In this document: positions 14,186 to 15,368 of the stretch, in pieces
How the letters are laid out: each line of letters starts with the position of its first letter
Position numbering within the stretch: the first letter of the stretch is position 1
DNA from: Bacteroidales bacterium UBA5382
GTDB lineage: Bacteria > Bacteroidota > Bacteroidia > Bacteroidales > Dysgonomonadaceae
DNA: 15,368 bases
Direction of reading: 5' to 3'
NCBI GenBank assembly: GCA_002409745.1
Contig: DHOU01000038.1
Location: forward strand, 94,280 to 109,647
The notes under the pieces: model-generated
Databases searched by the model: none
Told to the model about the DNA's origin: nothing
The model's input: the letters and a program-made list of their open reading frames with translations, nothing else
Made by a program: the position numbers and the translations under genes

Positions 14186-15025
14186 TCAGATAATAGGCAT
14201 GGATACCTGTGAATAAATGTCTTCTATGTCTTGTGACTGAATTTTATTAAAATCTTCCTCTCGAACCGTAATGATGAGTCCGGCCATATCCAATGCTCCC
14301 GGGCTGATTAATAGGCTTTTATTTCCTTCTTCATCATATTGTTTGGGGCGATGTGCCCTCCGAGGGTAGATATTCAAAATATACCGGTTCCTTTCCCGAT
14401 ACGCAATGATATTCATCATCGGTTCTTCTTCATCGGGTTGCCGGGTATGCAGGTATTGATATACATCTTCGAAGCGATCTTCCGCTTCTTTTTTATTCTC
14501 CGTTTCAATTGTAAGGCAAGAGCGCAGTTCATTATCTCCCTGAATCAGAACGGGCTCTTTCAATCCGGCTTGTAAATGGAAATGATCCGGCGCGGAAGCT
14601 CCGCATTTCGGCCCGTTATAAAAAACGATATAGTCCGGTAGTAATTCGGATAATGTCAGCATATCGCCGATTTTTTTTCGGATGCGTTGCGGAACATGTG
14701 AATGCAATGGTATCGTCAGATGATTCCGTAATATAGGATACGGATTACACAACACGATGTATTTATCCAGAAAGGGAATACCTCGTTGTTCTTTCGGACG
14801 ATTCTCGGCGCAGAGAAAACAAGGGCGCTTTTCAATACTTTCGGTGTCTACTTTTGCAGCGGCTGATCGTATTCTGGATGGGTTAAATTGAACAGTAACC
14901 GATACGTCGCCCCATGCAAATTCTTTTATTTTATTGTTGTCGAGTTGCTCCAGTCCGGTTCGGAGTTGTTTCCACTCCTTTTTTTGAGCAATAAACAATT
15001 GGTTGATGTGTTCTTGGAAATCCAT
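14186..15025 (-). CDS. DUF4922 protein, HIT/GalT-like nucleotide phosphorylase fold
   Basis: 279 residues. The pattern is that of DUF4922, a family common in Bacteroidales. It carries marks of the HIT/galactose-1-phosphate uridylyltransferase superfamily: a CFLC pair (C69, C72) that may bind zinc, NPYPILRNHLTIP (94-106), and the HxHxQ active-site motif in SAPDHFHLQAG (H148, H150, Q152). This motif resembles GDP-L-galactose phosphorylases (VTC2 type) and Ap4A phosphorylases, in which the second His is the nucleotidylated nucleophile. A nucleotide-sugar or dinucleotide phosphorylase role is therefore an inference, with no known substrate. The ATG at 15025 is preferred to a TTG at 15043, which lies just beyond the promoter box. 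First gene of the operon DUF4922-serB-Usp-TPR. Confidence 0.85.
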   Translation of the reverse strand: MDFQEHINQLFIAQKKEWKQLRTGLEQLDNNKIKEFAWGDVSVTVQFNPSRIRSAAAKVDTESIEKRPCFLCAENRPKEQRGIPFLDKYIVLCNPYPILRNHLTIPLHSHVPQRIRKKIGDMLTLSELLPDYIVFYNGPKCGASAPDHFHLQAGLKEPVLIQGDNELRSCLTIETENKKEAEDRFEDVYQYLHTRQPDEEEPMMNIIAYRERNRYILNIYPRRAHRPKQYDEEGNKSLLISPGALDMAGLIITVREEDFNKIQSQDIEDIYSQVSMPII

Positions 15026-15045
15026 TATTCTTGTTTTAATCAAAG

Positions 15046-15053
15046 CAAAGATA
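15046..15053 (-). promoter_or_regulatory. -7 box for the DUF4922-serB-Usp-TPR operon
   Basis: On the minus strand these bases read TATCTTTG, a perfect TAnnTTTG match, 20 bp before the ATG at 15025, predicting a leader of about 15 nt. No clear TTTG -33 element is seen; only an A-rich segment lies at that distance. Confidence 0.5.
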
Positions 15054-15220
15054 CAGATAATTTTAGAAACTGTTTTGAATTTTCCGAATGATCTGATTTT
15101 GTTTATTCTTTTATGCTGTGAAAGAATGCCTGAAAATTGCCTTACCGATTTACTATACGGAAAGGTATCTTTTTGACAAGCAAGAATATTCGTATAAAGA
15201 AATAGAGAATATCTTTTTTA

Positions 15221-15252
15221 TTTGGCGCAATTAAACTATTTATGTATTTTTG
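15221..15252 (+). promoter_or_regulatory. tmRNA promoter
   Basis: TTTG (15221-15224) and TATTTTTG (15245-15252) are separated by 20 bp. Both match the Bacteroidota -33/-7 consensus exactly, the best promoter in the window. The start is expected near 15258, giving a precursor of about 42 nt before the mature tmRNA 5' end at about 15300, which RNase P would remove. Confidence 0.75.
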
Positions 15253-15299
15253 TGTCTGCTTATTCGTGCGCGAAAGAAATGCGGTCATACTATTTAAAT

Positions 15300-15368
15300 G
15301 GGGCTGACCGGTTTTGACAGCGGGTAGAAAGGGTTTGTAAGCATGCAGTGCGTTGTCGGTTTGCACTT
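15300..15368 (+). ncRNA. ssrA: tmRNA (5' part, truncated by window edge)
   Basis: GGGGCTGACCGGTTTTGACAGC is the conserved 5' end of tmRNA, including the acceptor-stem strand GGGGCTG and the D-loop-like GACCGGTTTTGACAG. The following bases up to TAAGCATGCAGTGC agree, as I recall them, with other Bacteroidales tmRNAs such as that of Porphyromonas. tmRNA with SmpB rescues stalled ribosomes and tags the unfinished protein for proteolysis. The tag reading frame and 3' end lie outside the window. An overlapping 74-codon minus-strand frame is not a gene. Confidence 0.93.

Noticed and set aside
15142..15366. 74-codon minus-strand frame at the window end
   Set aside because: It overlaps the tmRNA gene and its promoter, and the translation has no recognisable domain.

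Overview
The window looks like chromosomal DNA of a member of the Bacteroidales (Bacteroidota), probably near the Porphyromonadaceae/Tannerellaceae/Dysgonomonadaceae; the genus cannot be fixed from the sequence alone. The evidence is the protein families (a Bacteroidales-type RelA/SpoT, DUF4922, a succinyl-CoA:acetate CoA-transferase, a YtxH/holin-like stress operon), A-rich leaders in place of strong Shine-Dalgarno sites, and several promoter boxes of the Bacteroidota TAnnTTTG type. There are no insertion sequences, phage modules, integrases or CRISPR arrays. This is core genome, with some unusual noncoding DNA between genes.

Layout. (1) 1-2433, plus strand: a tandem heptamer tract at the window edge, then a bifunctional (p)ppGpp synthetase/hydrolase gene (ATG at 175) whose leader carries a strong GC-rich hairpin. 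(2) 2450-3476, minus strand: a three-gene envelope-stress type operon (YtxH protein, two-TM holin-like protein, small basic protein). (3) 3477-3906: a 430-bp gene-free stretch with three neighbouring tandem arrays of 7-, 8- and 7-bp units. (4) 3907-5262, minus strand: miaB. (5) 5299-5517: an intergenic region with an orphan promoter, a palindrome and a strong intrinsic terminator on the plus strand, best read as a small RNA or leader; a second promoter follows for the next gene. (6) 5518-8676, plus strand: a membrane-anchored proline-rich protein, an acetyl-CoA hydrolase/transferase family CoA-transferase, and nspC, which starts one base after the CoA-transferase stop. (7) 8869-9781, plus strand: a GlsB/YeaQ-type membrane protein, a terminator whose T tract runs into the next promoter box, and nadD. 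(8) 9792-15025, minus strand: a four-gene operon read as DUF4922 phosphorylase-like protein, serB, universal-stress-like protein, TPR protein. (9) 15221 to the end, plus strand: a near-consensus promoter and the 5' part of tmRNA (ssrA), cut by the window edge.

How the genes fit together. Several genes concern stress and translation: the RelA/SpoT enzyme, tmRNA ribosome rescue, MiaB tRNA hypermodification, YtxH/holin-like and GlsB-type membrane proteins, and a Usp-like protein. Others are housekeeping metabolism: NAD synthesis, serine synthesis, CoA transfer, polyamine synthesis. This is a neighbourhood and not one proven system. The least explained parts are the short-unit repeat arrays, the orphan transcript between miaB and the proline-rich gene, the hairpin before the RelA/SpoT gene, and the large N-terminal region of the TPR protein.
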